Shown here in pieces: positions 12,896-25,723 of a stretch of DNA of 64,000 nt; positions within the stretch are counted from its first letter, which is position 1; every line of letters starts with the position of its first letter. Source of the DNA: Chlorokybus atmophyticus (lineage: Eukaryota; Streptophyta; Chlorokybophyceae; Chlorokybales; Chlorokybaceae); contig RHPI01001010.1 in NCBI GenBank assembly GCA_009103225.1, positions 153,240-217,239 of the forward strand, read 5' to 3'. The notes under the pieces were generated by a model that was given only the letters and a program-made list of their open reading frames with translations, made no database searches and was not told the DNA's origin. The position numbers and the translations under genes were made by a program.

Positions 12896-14808
12896 TCATT
12901 CGCAGGTGAAAGTCTGGCTCCCTTCCCACTCCTCGCCCGCCTTGAGAACGATAGGCGTGCCGATGGCGCCGGCCTCCACGCACAGGAACACCTTGTACTC
13001 CTCGTCGCCAAGGTCGGCCGTCGCCTTGGCCTTGTCAATCCAAGGGTTCCAAACCACTGCCGCAAGAAAGCAATATGACCGATTCAAAGTTGAAGCATTG
13101 AACGACAGTGTGATTGTATGATATTAAGTCACCTGCGTCGGGAAGGTTGCTCTTTGTGATGGTGATGGATCGCTTGTTGCCGCCGTCGGCGATGACAATT
13201 GTGTTTGGGGCGTTGAGGTAAATGCGATCAACCTGCGCATCATAATGCCGTGGTGTTGACTTACTGGAATCGCAACAAACTGCGCCAGGCATGATGTTGT
13301 AAAAGCACATGTGGCAACTAATGCAAATGTCTGTGCGCTTGCCTCGCGGTCGAAGATGAGAAAGTTGGACGACTCGCTCTTCTGCTGCCTCTTCTCCAAG
13401 TTGTCCAGGTAGGTGAGACCTTTAAGACCATGCACCTGAGCTTGGCTGCACAATTGGCATACTCAGTTTAGGACTAACAATGACACACGTGCACACACAT
13501 TCATGCATGCGCACATGCTTGTGTGTGCACGTGCCCACCCACTCACACGCGCACGCACGCACACATGTGAACGCACTTTGCCCACGCCATACCTACCTAA
13601 TGTCTGCAACGCGAAAGTATGTGTGCAGCGCGAATGTGAAAGAGAACTCGGAGTCGCCTGTGTTCTTGACTGAGACCGCCACATGCAGCGAGGAGGCGTC
13701 TTGCAAAGTGGCGGTTAACCTCACGTCCGCGCTGCAAGCAAATATACAACTGCCCTCAGGCAAACGCACACGTATGACTTTAAATCTGCAGTTGAGGATT
13801 GACGCTGTCTTCATGTCGCCCTGTTATGTATAGCACATGTGTGGCAACCGCTACGAGTGCCTAATGTTAACCTTCACGAAGCTTAAGTGTAGGTCGCTGC
13901 CTGTAAGCATGCACCACAGTAAATTTGCTTTGACAAAGCCCTTTCGTAAATCCAGCATGCTCTGCAGAAGCTTGCATGTACAACCGTATAACAACCATGC
14001 TTGGCTTTCTGACTTGGGGAGCCCATACCATGATGTGGAACCAATTATGCAATGGTTAGTCAACTGTGCGTGCAAGTGTGCGTGCGTGCTGCTGCCCCAC
14101 ACCTGTGCGGCCAGGCCTGCAGGTCCTCCACTGTTGGCTGCAAGCTCAGCACAGCGGAGTCACCACTGTGTGAAGCGACATTCCAGCTGCGGTTGCGCGC
14201 AAAGCCGTGCTGCGCCTTTAGGGAGCCCAAGTCGCTGAACTATACACATGCAGCCAACGAGGGTTTCATGCATGTCACCAACACCGCATTGCTAGTAACA
14301 AGCCTGAACTGACATGTAATCAACACACCGCACCTGTGGGAAGCACACTGGGATGCCGCCTCTTATGGCTTTGGGAGGCTTAAACACCGCCTGCAAGCGT
14401 CGAGTAACACATAAGCCAAATGTTTCCTCTGTTGTCCTATCTACCTTGCATGCAATGTCAAAGCATGGACAACTGAACAGCACAAAGCGTGTGAAATCCA
14501 CAGTCAATCACACCTCCTTGCTGGTGAAGATGATCTCGTCTCCAGCTGGCGTCGTCCACGCAGTCAAATGGGCGCCATGCAGAAAAACCTATTGCAACCA
14601 AATCAACAAGCAAGCAAGTAACTAAGCAGTCAGTTGTGCACAGGCATGTGTCGGTTGAGGCTTCAACTGTAAACTGCATGCAAGCGCACAGCATGCACAT
14701 CTTTCTCACCTTCGCGGAGGCGCCCGAGGCATGCTGGAGCGTCAGCTTTGGCAGGCCAGACGCCTGGTCCGTGACGACGGCGACGCTGGCAGCGGCGGCG
14801 TCCGCCAT
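12896..14808 (-). CDS. Glucose-6-phosphate 1-epimerase (aldose-1-epimerase family)
   Basis: Interconverts alpha- and beta-D-glucose 6-phosphate. Eight exons give 288 aa, about the family size: 14710-14808, 14514-14588, 14334-14390, 14103-14239, 13597-13731, 13343-13445, 13133-13232 and 12896-13056. All phases close. Diagnostic segments in order are FLHGAHLTAWTTPAGDEIIF, KAIRGGIPVCFPQ, SLKAQHGFARNRSW (contains the catalytic-region His), FTFALHTYFRVADI, LTYLDNLEKR, DRIYLNAPNTIVI and VVWNPWIDKA followed by FLCVEAGAI. No transit peptide is obvious, so it is probably cytosolic. The intron between exons 6 and 7 uses a GC donor (GAG/GCAAGC). The last two exons with their intron (12922-13317) are copied exactly at 22999-23394. 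Confidence 0.93.
13233..13342 (-). other. GC-AG intron in glucose-6-phosphate 1-epimerase
   Basis: The donor GAG/GCAAGC, paired with the acceptor GCGCAG, is the junction that keeps the frame and joins IFDRE to VDRIYLNAP. No GT donor fits here. Confidence 0.65.
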
Positions 14809-17649
14809 CCTGCCACGTGGAGACTGGCTGCCAGTGTCTACCCAAACTGGCTCTGATCACTGAACACACATTTGCATGCCCAAACTTTCCACATCAAGGG
14901 GCCCAGTGCCTCAGGTTACCACATCCAGCTTACAGGTAGCTCAAGGGGGACACACAGGGAACTTAGAGCGAGAGGTTGCAAGCCTTACCGGTAAAATGTG
15001 GTTTCTTGTTGAGATACATCATTTGCGTGCAATTTACATGCAAATACATCTTATCATAATCATTTACACAAGTGAAACCTGGTCCTTATTAATAAAAGCT
15101 ACATGTAAAGAGGGTCGATACAAAAGAAACGGGCCCAACAGCTAATGTGCCCCCCCCTCAAACCCGAGGCATCAATAAGATATGAGGAAGTATTGTGGAA
15201 ACGGGTGCATGTGACAACTTGCATACCGATACGTTGATCATCATGATGCAGGATTGATACAGTAATTACTTGACTTGAATTGGCATCACGTAATTATAAT
15301 CATCACACGATTTTTAACAAGTTTACAAAGTAAACACATACTTCATCTATGTTGTAAGCTTCATGGTGCTGATAACAACGGTGGTTGTGGTTACCACTCT
15401 CTTGCATGCGAAATTGAGGTGGTTATTATAGATAAGCTTTTTATTCCACTTACATAAAGGTTGACCTACTTTGAACGTGATGCATGTGCAAATATCAATG
15501 CAAATGGTGAAGACATGACTTGATATATTGCAAGTTGCATTATCGTGCTGATTATGTGTTAATAAATTGTGTGATACTTAATTATATCCGGTCATCACTT
15601 TATACGATGTTGCCGTATGTATTGCTCATAATGAACATTCATAAATTGTTGCAAACGACGAGTGAACATGTACATGTGGCATGTTCCGCAATGTGCAACG
15701 TGTAACTGCAAAAACGACAAATAGCGAAATTTGGACGTCGAAGACATCAATGTAATAACGGTATAACTACATGATTATATAAATTGGCAATTTATCTATG
15801 TAATTGTATGGTGCTCGTGTTGGTAAGCTTTGTCGCGAGTGTTGATATTGATGAGGTTCGCGCTCAACATATACAACATTGTCTCAACAAGTATTTATTT
15901 TATTTGCAAGAAATCATGTCAAGTTATTTGCTTGTTAAGCTTGCCTCAATGAGTAAGAACACGCTTATTGTACAAAAAGACGCATGCTTCAAAAAATACC
16001 CTTGTAATTTTTTCTTCGTATAACATAGCCAGTTAATCGTAGACATTGTTTTGCGTATATATGTCGAGTTATTGTAACAGACGCGCATCGAATCACATTA
16101 CATGTGGTCTGCATCTATCATAATATGTGACATCCTCATTCACTCACGTGCTCACAACAATTCACCTCATAAGCGACACCCTCAACCAACATATTTGCGA
16201 TATACTCGTTACGTAATGAGGGCACTGATTATGATGAACAGTGCTGATATGCAACTCCAAATGTTCCAACATGGCGCACGTCTTGAAGCGGCTCACGCTA
16301 TATATATGATTTGTTCCTTCTTTCTTGCGTAAAATATGTTGGATTTTAAAAACTCATTAAGTGGTTAATCGCGTTCATCCTCATTTAACTCTTACAGCAC
16401 AATTAAGGCATGTGCCTGGGTCATGCATCACAGGTGTGCGTACATGTGCATGTGTTTGTAAGAGTGCGCAATGCCGGAGCTGCCAAAGCCGCATAAGATC
16501 TCTTTTACCCACCAATGTTATTACCAAGCTTTGTGCCTTCCTCAATGTATTTGTCCTGGGTGTAAATGCGAGCCTCTAAGTTATAACTGCCACTTCGCAG
16601 GCTTTGAATGCAATACCGTGCTAAAATTTTGTGAATTGAATAGCGTTTACAAGATGATTTGCTGCCTTAATAGCATGCAAGTTTCATTAAACGCATGAGT
16701 TCATGCATATGATGAGGCTTGTAAAATTTTAAAACTTGTGTAGAGCTAGAGGCTGACCCACTGGTGCGTGCTACAAAAATACTTATATGCATCACGCGGC
16801 ATGCATATAAATACATACATATCATATTATGTAAGTACTTGAGTTTAAATTGCGTATGACTATCCATTTATTATGACATATGTACTGCTACGCAACACAA
16901 ATTCACGCAAATACATTGCAGTTCAACTTCAGGAGTCAACTTTATGGTTGAATCGGGAAGCTGACCCCGGTATTTCAGAGTTTATCAAAAAATCATGGTT
17001 GAAATCTGAAGTACAGCGGTCAACTTCAAGGCTTGAATCCTGAGGTCAAACTGCAGCAACATTTATGCATGAACTTATATTGCGTAGTGCTATGCTGCTT
17101 AGTTATTGTCATGATTGGTAATTATGCCCTATAATTATTAGTGTGGGAGCCTTATTGCATCGATTACTGAGATTAAAGAATTATACATAATAAAAAGCAT
17201 GCGTGTATATAAGGTCATAAATCAGAGCTTAATAGATGATGGCGTGCAGTTTAAAATGTCGGTATTTGGTACAAAATGAAAGGCCAAAAGAATCTTGTGC
17301 CGCTTTAGCAACAACGCACAAGTAATAGCTCATGCGTTGCCACGTATACAATGGCGCAATGCCACAATTTACAATGGAAGAGCACTTACAAAGCGCGTTT
17401 GCACTGCCTCAAAGTATCCAATAGCAATTACGATAATATTCTGCTACAATTGTTTGTTACCCCTTCATACAAAAAAAAGATTAAATATACTTTTGAAACA
17501 ATAAAAAAGACATTTAATTTTTGTACTCCTGAACCAAATGCAATATAAAGTTTTGTGACGCTAAAAAAAACCAATCATTAATGTATTAAATAAATTTGTC
17601 AGCTGTACAGTTGTATTTGAAATCATGCTTACCCGCATGCATGCACGAG

Positions 17650-17833
17650 ATGCACAGCACGCACACATATACATATGTATATATACATAAATATATATGT
17701 GTGTGTGTACATATATGTATGTGTCTGTGTACATATATGTATATATAGCAAATATATGTATGTGTATTTATATATGTATGTGTCGATGTACATATACTAT
17801 GCAAGGCACACATATGTATGTATGTATGTATAC

Positions 17834-17877
<44 letters not shown>

Positions 17878-17910
17878 ATATATATATAAATACACATATA
17901 TAGATACACA
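17650..17910. repeat. TA/TATG/TG microsatellite
   Basis: Low-complexity alternation of TATATA, TATG and TGTG units; six-frame ORFs across it are repeats of Tyr/Ile/Cys/Val only. Confidence 0.9.
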
Positions 17911-18984
17911 TAGTAAAGTAATTATGCATGGCCAACCGCAATGCGCATTTGCGTCCAACAGATGCTGACCAATGGTTTTGAAAGTGTTAGAAGGTTCTCT
18001 TTAACGCGGTTGTTCTGCCGGTGGCGTTATTAATCGCGCCATTTGTACGTCAAGCCCCACATCCGTCATAAGCTTCAACTCATTTATTTTGTTTTCCTTG
18101 CTGCTGAACATTGATAAGCATATTCAGCGTCATGCAATGGTGGTTGAACAAATGAGCAAGTCATGACACCATGTAATCTTTTGAGTATTAAGTTGGACTG
18201 TATCAAGCTTACATTGCTAACATTATCGACAACTCACAAGTATTGTTATCATCTACACGCATGAAATGGTCTTTGACGCAGATCGTTGTTGATATAGGCG
18301 TGGATACTAATGAACATAGTCTCCCAATGTCATTCTATCGTTGAAGCGCTTAAGCTGAACCGCATTAACATATTCGCCTGAAGTTGTGTAGGGAAACAGT
18401 ATATGTTATGCTGCTTGTGGTGTGTTGGGCATGGGTGTGCCTGGGGCTGGAGTTGTGTGAAGAAGTTGGTGGTCATCCTCTCCTCCCTTGGTGCACTGCT
18501 GCAACTTCCCCTGCACCGTGGTGCTGACAGCATTTTCGCTGTAAGTTCCTGGTGCGTGTGCATAAGTTTGCCAAGCCCCGATCAGCAAGTAAATAGTGGT
18601 ATCGTAACAGCGAGAAATGCATATCTTAAAGTATGTACTTTCAAAAATTTGTGCTCCACATCATAGTTGATTATATCACAAATAGTCGGAAGCGCTGTTA
18701 CCACCTCGAGATTGCACGCAACTACAGCATCCCCGTGAAGGAAATGTTATAGCTCACGCCACAGTATAACGTTTGCTAAATTACAGGTGACGTTATGCGC
18801 CGTCGTGTTTACTTACAACGTATCATTATGTGGCGTGCGCAAAATTTTTTGCGCGCGAGTTGCATAAGACGTTTACTACAAGGTGTGTGCAAATATTATG
18901 CAAAGCTTTGTATATAATATGATGGTGTGTACTACATAGCGTATTTTGTTGAAAACACCCCCTTGTTCCATCACCCTCATTGAA

Positions 18985-19004
18985 GGGGGGGGGGGGGGGG
19001 GGGN
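18985..19004. repeat. Poly-G run (19) ending in an assembly N
   Basis: Nineteen Gs are followed by N at 19004. Short C-rich blocks flank it (ACACCCCC, CACCCCCC). The N probably marks a read-through failure in the homopolymer. Confidence 0.85.
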
Positions 19005-19739
19005 GTTGTTTGGCACCCCCCTTTTACAGCAATATGGTACCCTAATCAACACCCCCATTAATTCTTTTCCGGAGGGCTTAGTTTGTAAGAGGGGGTTTTA
19101 TTCGATAAAATACGGCAGCAATTGTTGCATTCTAATTAGGGAAGATCTCGTAACGAAAATGGGAATGTACATTGCAGTTTAGCGCATCTTGGGTTATACA
19201 ACGGGTATGAGCAAAGGCTTACTATATCTTATGCCCAAGCAACGGCAATTGAGTAATTGTGTACTTGTTGACATGTGCGTTAGTGGCACAAGTTGCGCAC
19301 AACGTTGCAAGTTGGCGTTAAAATGCGCTTTGCCGGTCGCAGTTTTATGTGTACGACGTTTGCCAACCTTTCCCCAACATCTCTTCTGAACAACCTTGAA
19401 CCTGTGCTATTGTTTACTATTGCTCCCTCCAACAGCAATTAAGTAACTTAATTGGATAATAAAATAGAGATCAGCAAAGAACAACTGCGCCATGACTTGA
19501 CATAGCTTGTCTTTAGCGTGGGGCTGGGAATCAACCAGATTTTGGCTTCGTTTAACGAACCAATAAACATTATTTTAACAATAACATTGACAATTTGTTA
19601 CATTAACAGATGTTTGTAATGACAAACTGAATAGCCACATTTACGACCAAGCTTATTATAAACGAACATAAAATGAATACAAATGCGAAATCAAAGTTGT
19701 AACATATAGCTTCATAAACTTTAAGTTTATATTTTTGAC

Positions 19740-19802
19740 ACATATACATGTATGTATCCATATATATATATATATACATATATATATACATATATATATA
19801 TG

Positions 19803-19833
<31 letters not shown>

Positions 19834-20310
19834 CCAAAGGATAGAGTACGTAGTTTATTTATATATATATATGCATTGTAACATTATTAAACAAGATTAT
19901 ACACATATGTTTATATGCAAACCTACGTTGTGCATGTGCCACATACACGCACACGCGTGTAAGAGCATATATATGTACATATATACACATATGTAGCTAA
20001 TTGTGCACATATACATTTATATGTTCATATGTATATGCGTCACGCATACGGTATGCGCGTGTGTGTCTATTGATACATGCGTGTACATATATGTATATGT
20101 GTGCGTTACACATACTTCATACACGCACACGCGTGTATGAGCATATATATGTACATAGATACGCATATGTAGCTAAACGTGCACATATACATTAATATGT
20201 TTATATGTATATGCATATGCGTGTGCGTGTATATAAATACATGCACAAATATACATATATATATATATATGTGTATATATATATGTATATATGTATATGT
20301 ATATCTGTGC
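19740..20310. repeat. TA/TATG/CACG-type microsatellite cluster
   Basis: Long TATATA blocks are mixed with two related segments (about 19940-20040 and 20115-20215) that share TTCATACACGCACACGCGTGTA-like words, indicating a tandem duplication of about 175 bp. Confidence 0.8.
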
Positions 20311-21475
20311 GTTACACATACTTCAGACAACGTATCCTTGAAGTTTGTGTTTATATAAGCTTAGTTGAATTGGTCGAGTTGAGCCAATTAAGATTGAAGC
20401 TGCTTGAAAACAATGCTATCACAATATGCGTCTAAATTGAATAATTGTGACACTGCCATATTTAGTTGGTTACCACGTTATCACTCTGCATAACCAACAA
20501 GTTATGTTGTTTTTGAGCATACTCGGTTACCTAACTGCACAACTTCAGAAATAACTAACAAAGAACTACACATTACATTAACAAAAGTAGGTACCTAACA
20601 TAATTGGCAGTTCCCAGCCCTACTTGAGCGGCATGAGTTTCACGCAGTTCATGTCATGCGTGTGATCGCCGTAACGCAAAGACAGCTTCACGCTGACGTC
20701 AGAAAACCTTGTCCGGCGCAGATATTGTCGATTATTGACACATGTTGACGGACCATTGGCGCTGCTGACGATTCATGACGCGCAAGCAAACAAAATCAAA
20801 CCTGCTGAGCAGTGCTGACAGGCCCACTGCAAACCTGCTAACTGAACAAATGCCTCCAGCTCTTGGTCATGATGCACCACGACTCGTGCGTGAGTTAGGG
20901 TAAGTGTATCCAACTTCGGTCATTTAGTAATTTCGGACGATGCTGTTGACCGCGCTCGGCCATGCCCGTTAGCAGTGAGCAACACTGTTTTTGTGACCTG
21001 CAAGTGACGCTGCCGTATCAATTGTGGTGGGAAGAGCATTTATCGGTATCGCGCGCTGCAACTGGCGGCTATATCTGAAGGTGTCCAAACTTGAGGCTGT
21101 GCTGCCGCCGTTCTGTGCCAGGCCATAGCCGGCGCCACATCGCTCCAAACAAACCACGCATTGGACAGCAAGTTGCGCCGTTTCATGTAGATAGTTTTTC
21201 AATTTAATGGCACCCTCAATGGTGGTGTATACCGTTCAGTCGAACCTTGTCGGCAAAAGTGTCCGAAGAATGGTGCACTCACCTATGACGCTGCGTCGAT
21301 TGGGCTGGCTGCGGACTTGAAAACTTGTCAAGTCCTCAACTGTGCTGCTGGCATTGAATTCCGTTGCAGCGTCATGAGAGAGTGCCACTCTGCTTGGCGG
21401 CAAACGCCAGCGTTGTGTGGTTAGGGTTTGGGGCCGGCGGTGTCGCTGGCGGTGTCGTTGGCGTCAGGGGTCAGC

Positions 21476-22434
21476 ATGGCGGGGACCGCCGCGGCTGCGG
21501 CCGTCCTCGCCGCCTGCGTCTCGTCCGCCGCATCGTCTGCGTTCAGGCCAGGTCCCGCAGGAGGAGCGCCCAACCTGGGGCCGCCTCAGGGCGGGCCGGC
21601 GCCAGGGGCCTCTCTCGCAGGCGCTGCTACTGAGCGGCGGTCCAGCCGGCGGCGCCCCCTTGCTGGCGCATATCTTTTTGCCTGCATCTCCTCCTCATCC
21701 TCCTCTTCATCAGCTGCCGTCGCCACTGCTGACGGCGCTCAGGCCTCTGTCATGCCTCCCCCTGCCAAGCACCTCCAGGCAAGCTAGGGTCTGGTCGTAG
21801 TCGTAGTCGTAGTCCTTGTGGTTGTCGCTTGCGCTAATAAGCGTCGTCACTGCAGGTGCGGGGTGACCCGGAGACGCTGGTGGTGCCGTCGTGCTCGTTG
21901 AGGAGCAGAGGCCGCAGGAGGAGACGCAGCGGGGGCGGCGGCGGCGCGGGCGACGACGGGGGAGGCCCCGAATACGAGGGCGGCGGTGGCTGGGGCAGTG
22001 GCTCTTCCGGCTGGAACAGTGGCGGGGGATCCGGCGGTTGGGGCCACAGTTGGGGTTCGGGCGAACCTGCGTATGGCGACTGGAACACAGGTACACGCCT
22101 CTACCAGCCCGCTGTTTCGCACAGTTCTAAAACAAGCAATTCATTTTGAGTTTTGTGAACAAGGAGGCCTCCACTGCATGATGGTTCTCTCGCAGCAGTT
22201 CTTCACTTACTTCTGTTGCTGACTGGTTAATGTCAATATGCAGGTGCGCAGGGGTTTGTGTACAGAGCATTGTGCTGGCTGTCGCTTTCGCGCTGCGTGC
22301 AGTTTGTGTTAGGGGAGTTTGTGCATGTGCACAGCAAGCTTAGCTTAGGCGTTGGAGACGCACACAAGCCGCACCACCCCCCGCGCATCCGCCCACACAT
22401 CCACCAAGCGGAGCAGCCCATTGCCTGTGCATGA
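21476..22434 (+). CDS. Gly-rich protein, 242 aa, probable organelle targeting
   Basis: Three exons (21476-21778, 21856-22090, 22244-22434) close in phase. The N-terminus is Ala/Ser/Arg/Pro-rich (MAGTAAAAAVLAACVSSAAS), like a plastid transit peptide. The middle is a Gly/Trp/Ser tract (GGGWGSGSSGWNSGGGSGGW) after an RRRRR stretch. The last exon encodes GAQGFVYRALCWLSLSRCVQ, an amphipathic or membrane-prone segment, and a His-rich tail. The first intron has a GC donor (CTCCAG/GCAAGC). TTAGGGTTT (reverse telo-box) lies at 21421-21429, just upstream of the start. I do not recognise the family; a small plastid membrane protein is a guess from composition. Confidence 0.6.
21779..21855 (+). other. 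GC-AG intron in the Gly-rich gene
   Basis: Exon 1 ends CTCCAG followed by GCAAGC. Removing 21779-21855 (acceptor CTGCAG) joins KHLQ to VRGDPETLVV in frame. Confidence 0.55.
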
Positions 22435-22998
22435 GCACCTGCCGCACCCTTCACTCCTGGTTGGTCGCGTGCATGGGGCATCATTTAAAAAAGGAGACAT
22501 GCAATGTCACTGCCTCCTCAGGTGCCAAGCCCAGCACGCAGTTGCACCACCTTGTAGCTGTACATATGAACAGAATACGCACACATCACGGGTTGAGATA
22601 GTACATATTGTAAGCCTCTGCCTTTTGTAAATAGGGCCGCTCGCGGTGTTCAGCATTAGCATTGCTAGTGTTAGGGCAGGGCAAGGCCCCCTGCTTAGTT
22701 GTATTTGTGGTTCAGGTTGCTCCCATAATGGTTGCTTGGTAGCCACGACAGGTTCAGGATTGCACCTGCCATGCACACGCAAGTTGTAGCAGCACTTGGT
22801 GCATGCACTGTGGTTACACCAACTTAAGCAGAACTAAAAGCATCTGGTCATGCGCAAGGTCAGTGCAGGGTAGGGGCAGGATATGTATGGGAGTTCAGTC
22901 TAGTGTTGATATGACTGGCAGGTTTGGCACAGTATTGCACAGGCGCCTGTTTTTTATTCCATCACCAGTGCCGCCTATTGCTGCAATGAGCAAGGGGG

Positions 22999-23394
22999 CT
23001 TCCCACTCCTCGCCCGCCTTGAGAACGATAGGCGTGCCGATGGCGCCGGCCTCCACGCACAGGAACACCTTGTACTCCTCGTCGCCAAGGTCGGCCGTCG
23101 CCTTGGCCTTGTCAATCCAAGGGTTCCAAACCACTGCCGCAAGAAAGCAATATGACCGATTCAAAGTTGAAGCATTGAACGACAGTGTGATTGTATGATA
23201 TTAAGTCACCTGCGTCGGGAAGGTTGCTCTTTGTGATGGTGATGGATCGCTTGTTGCCGCCGTCGGCGATGACAATTGTGTTTGGGGCGTTGAGGTAAAT
23301 GCGATCAACCTGCGCATCATAATGCCGTGGTGTTGACTTACTGGAATCGCAACAAACTGCGCCAGGCATGATGTTGTAAAAGCACATGTGGCAA
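22999..23394 (-). pseudogene. Exact 396-bp copy of the glucose-6-phosphate epimerase 3' part
   Basis: Bases 22999-23394 match 12922-13317 without visible difference (offset 10077). The block covers most of the last exon, the whole penultimate exon and flanking intron sequence. It ends exactly at the N at 23395 and has no upstream exons. It is most likely an assembly artefact; a very recent duplication is the alternative. Confidence 0.85.
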
Positions 23395-24306
23395 NAGGGA
23401 GGGCTCTATGTACAGAATATGCGAGAGGGGTATGCCCATTCTGACCACACCATGCATGCACTCTGCAGCAAACACTCACCTCATTGCTACATACACGACC
23501 ACCGGGCTACCTACTCTACTCCTACACCTACATCTACGCCCCCCTGTTAGTCATGCATGCGCATACCAGCACACCCCTTTTGTACATGTTGCAGTCGTGG
23601 TTGCCTGCAGCAGCGCCACCTGATCAGCGGCCCATTTGTAGGAGCACCAGCGGTCACCACAGCAGCAGGACTCGGACTCCCCCTCCTCTCTCTCCCCCAC
23701 ACCCTCCCTCCCACCATCTTGACGCCCTGCCGTCCAGTAGACCGCAACTGCATCGCTGCAGCCAGAGTTAGGGTTTGCGCCCATTGGCGCGCAACATGCA
23801 GTCCTAAGCATGGTATGCAGCACATGATGGAGGTGAGTGTGGTTGTGGTTAAGTGTCCATGCATGTGTCGTGCATGTTGCATACATCACGTACATATTTT
23901 GTACACTGCTGTCGCTGCGCTGCTGTGTACACTGCGGTCCTTCACAAGGGCATTACAGGAATTGCTCCCCATGTACTTGCCGTTGCTGGCTTCCCTGTCA
24001 TGCATGGTGCTACTCAAGGCGGGCGAAAGCACTAAGGATATACCATACATGGTGCTCCCGGTCCAGCATCTACGATACATGAATCGCACACCAGTCTATC
24101 TTAATTATAAATCTATACATCATACATGCAGCCACACTGCTTCCACGTGCTCGCATCTCACACCACACTCGACACAATCACACTGAGCCTGAACGGCGAA
24201 CATACACCCTATGCCATAACATAGGGTAGTAGCCAGGCGCTCACCTGTATAGCATGTGCCAACCTGGGTTGCCACTGGCCATGTACTGTCTCATGTCACC
24301 ATACCA

Positions 24307-24337
24307 GGGCGTAGTGCGTGTTATACGCACTACGCCC
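24307..24337. repeat. Perfect 13-bp hairpin inside a dispersed repeat
   Basis: GGGCGTAGTGCGT, a 5-base loop GTTAT, then the exact reverse complement. It lies at the start of the copy at 24341-24448 of the repeat also found at 23405-23525. Confidence 0.85.
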
Positions 24338-24340
24338 AGA

Positions 24341-24448
24341 ACATGCGAGAGGTGTATGCCCATTCAGACCACACCACGCATGCAACACTCTGCGGCAAAC
24401 ACTCACCTCGCTTGCTACATACACGACCACCGAGCTACCTACTCTACT
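24341..24448 (+). repeat. Dispersed repeat, second copy (first copy 23405-23525)
   Basis: Both blocks share, with small changes, TGCGAGAGG.GTATGCCCATT, CACTCTGC.GCAAACACTCACC and TACATACACGACCACCG. A shorter related block occurs at 6911-6995. It is probably a fragment of a transposable element family. Confidence 0.75.
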
Positions 24449-25376
24449 ACTCTCTGTGATTCGTATGCAGAGATGCCAATGAGTTCATCGGTCCTATTGA
24501 TGAGATCACTATGTCTACAAATGAGCAGGTAGAGAAGAGCAGCTTAGGTGCCCACATCGAGCAACAGTTATTGGCTGCCACAACTGGATTGCCATGGCCA
24601 CAGTAATGGTATCATTTATGGTGCAACACTTGGTGCATCATACAATACTTGAAGCTAACATAAAAGCCATAGTCATTCAAATAAGTGTTGCACCAGGAAA
24701 ATAAGTATCATCATATATCGACGTAGCAAGGCTACGGCTTGAGGAGCAAAGTCTGCGCACAATCTATGGTACACCCTGTATAAGCGAGGCATGGACGAAA
24801 AAATATGAGGAAGCTTGGCTTTAAATAAAATTTCCTTAAACGCGAACCAAGTATATGCGCACAACTTCAGCAACTGCGGAGAAGGGGGCCAAATCATGTG
24901 CGCATAACTCAGCAAGTAAATGTATGTGTAACAAAACTACTGGATGTCTCGCGCTTGCTCCAATACAGCGCACGTATGATTAATAAGTAGTGCACATGAT
25001 ATGCTATGCCATGTGGGATGTGTGCCATGAGCTTGCTCAAGCATTATGCCTGTTGCTACATATACGCTCGTGGGAAAACTAAGTGCAAACCATGAGCCCT
25101 AATGATCAAATTGAAGACTTTAACTCAGCAATCCCAAGGATTCAAGCCAAATGCAAAAAACATACAAGTATGACATTACTTGAGGGTCAAATCAAGACTT
25201 GGTCAAAAGTCAAAAAGCTAAAACCCTCAATTAGCAACGAGCAAGAAGGGCAACATGCAACTAACAGCATTGCCAACTTGCAGAGCATGGCTTGGGTGGT
25301 ATTGATATTGAGCACCTGTTTTTACTTGAAACTCCATGTCCATGAAGTTGCATGGCAATCTCTCCAACCCTAACCC

Positions 25377-25723
<347 letters not shown>

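Larger units (their letters stand above)
14809..21475. other. AT-rich intergenic region with microsatellites
   Basis: No recognisable coding sequence occurs over about 6.6 kb. Base composition falls well below that of the flanking genes. It includes TA/TATG microsatellites (17650-17910 and 19740-20310), a poly-G run ending in an N (18985-19004), and a short stretch at 16920-17045 with repeated TCAACTTCA/GGTTGAATC-like words. From about 20600 composition becomes balanced again, as expected upstream of the Gly-rich gene. Confidence 0.6.

Noticed and set aside
22999-23394. Second glucose-6-phosphate epimerase gene
   Set aside because: Only the last two exons are present, identical to 12922-13317 including intron, and they end at an N.
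23547-23895. Minus-strand ORF beginning beside TTAGGGTTT at 23768
   Set aside because: A first exon is possible, but no downstream exon or recognised domain supports it, and the region is next to a doubtful assembly joint.
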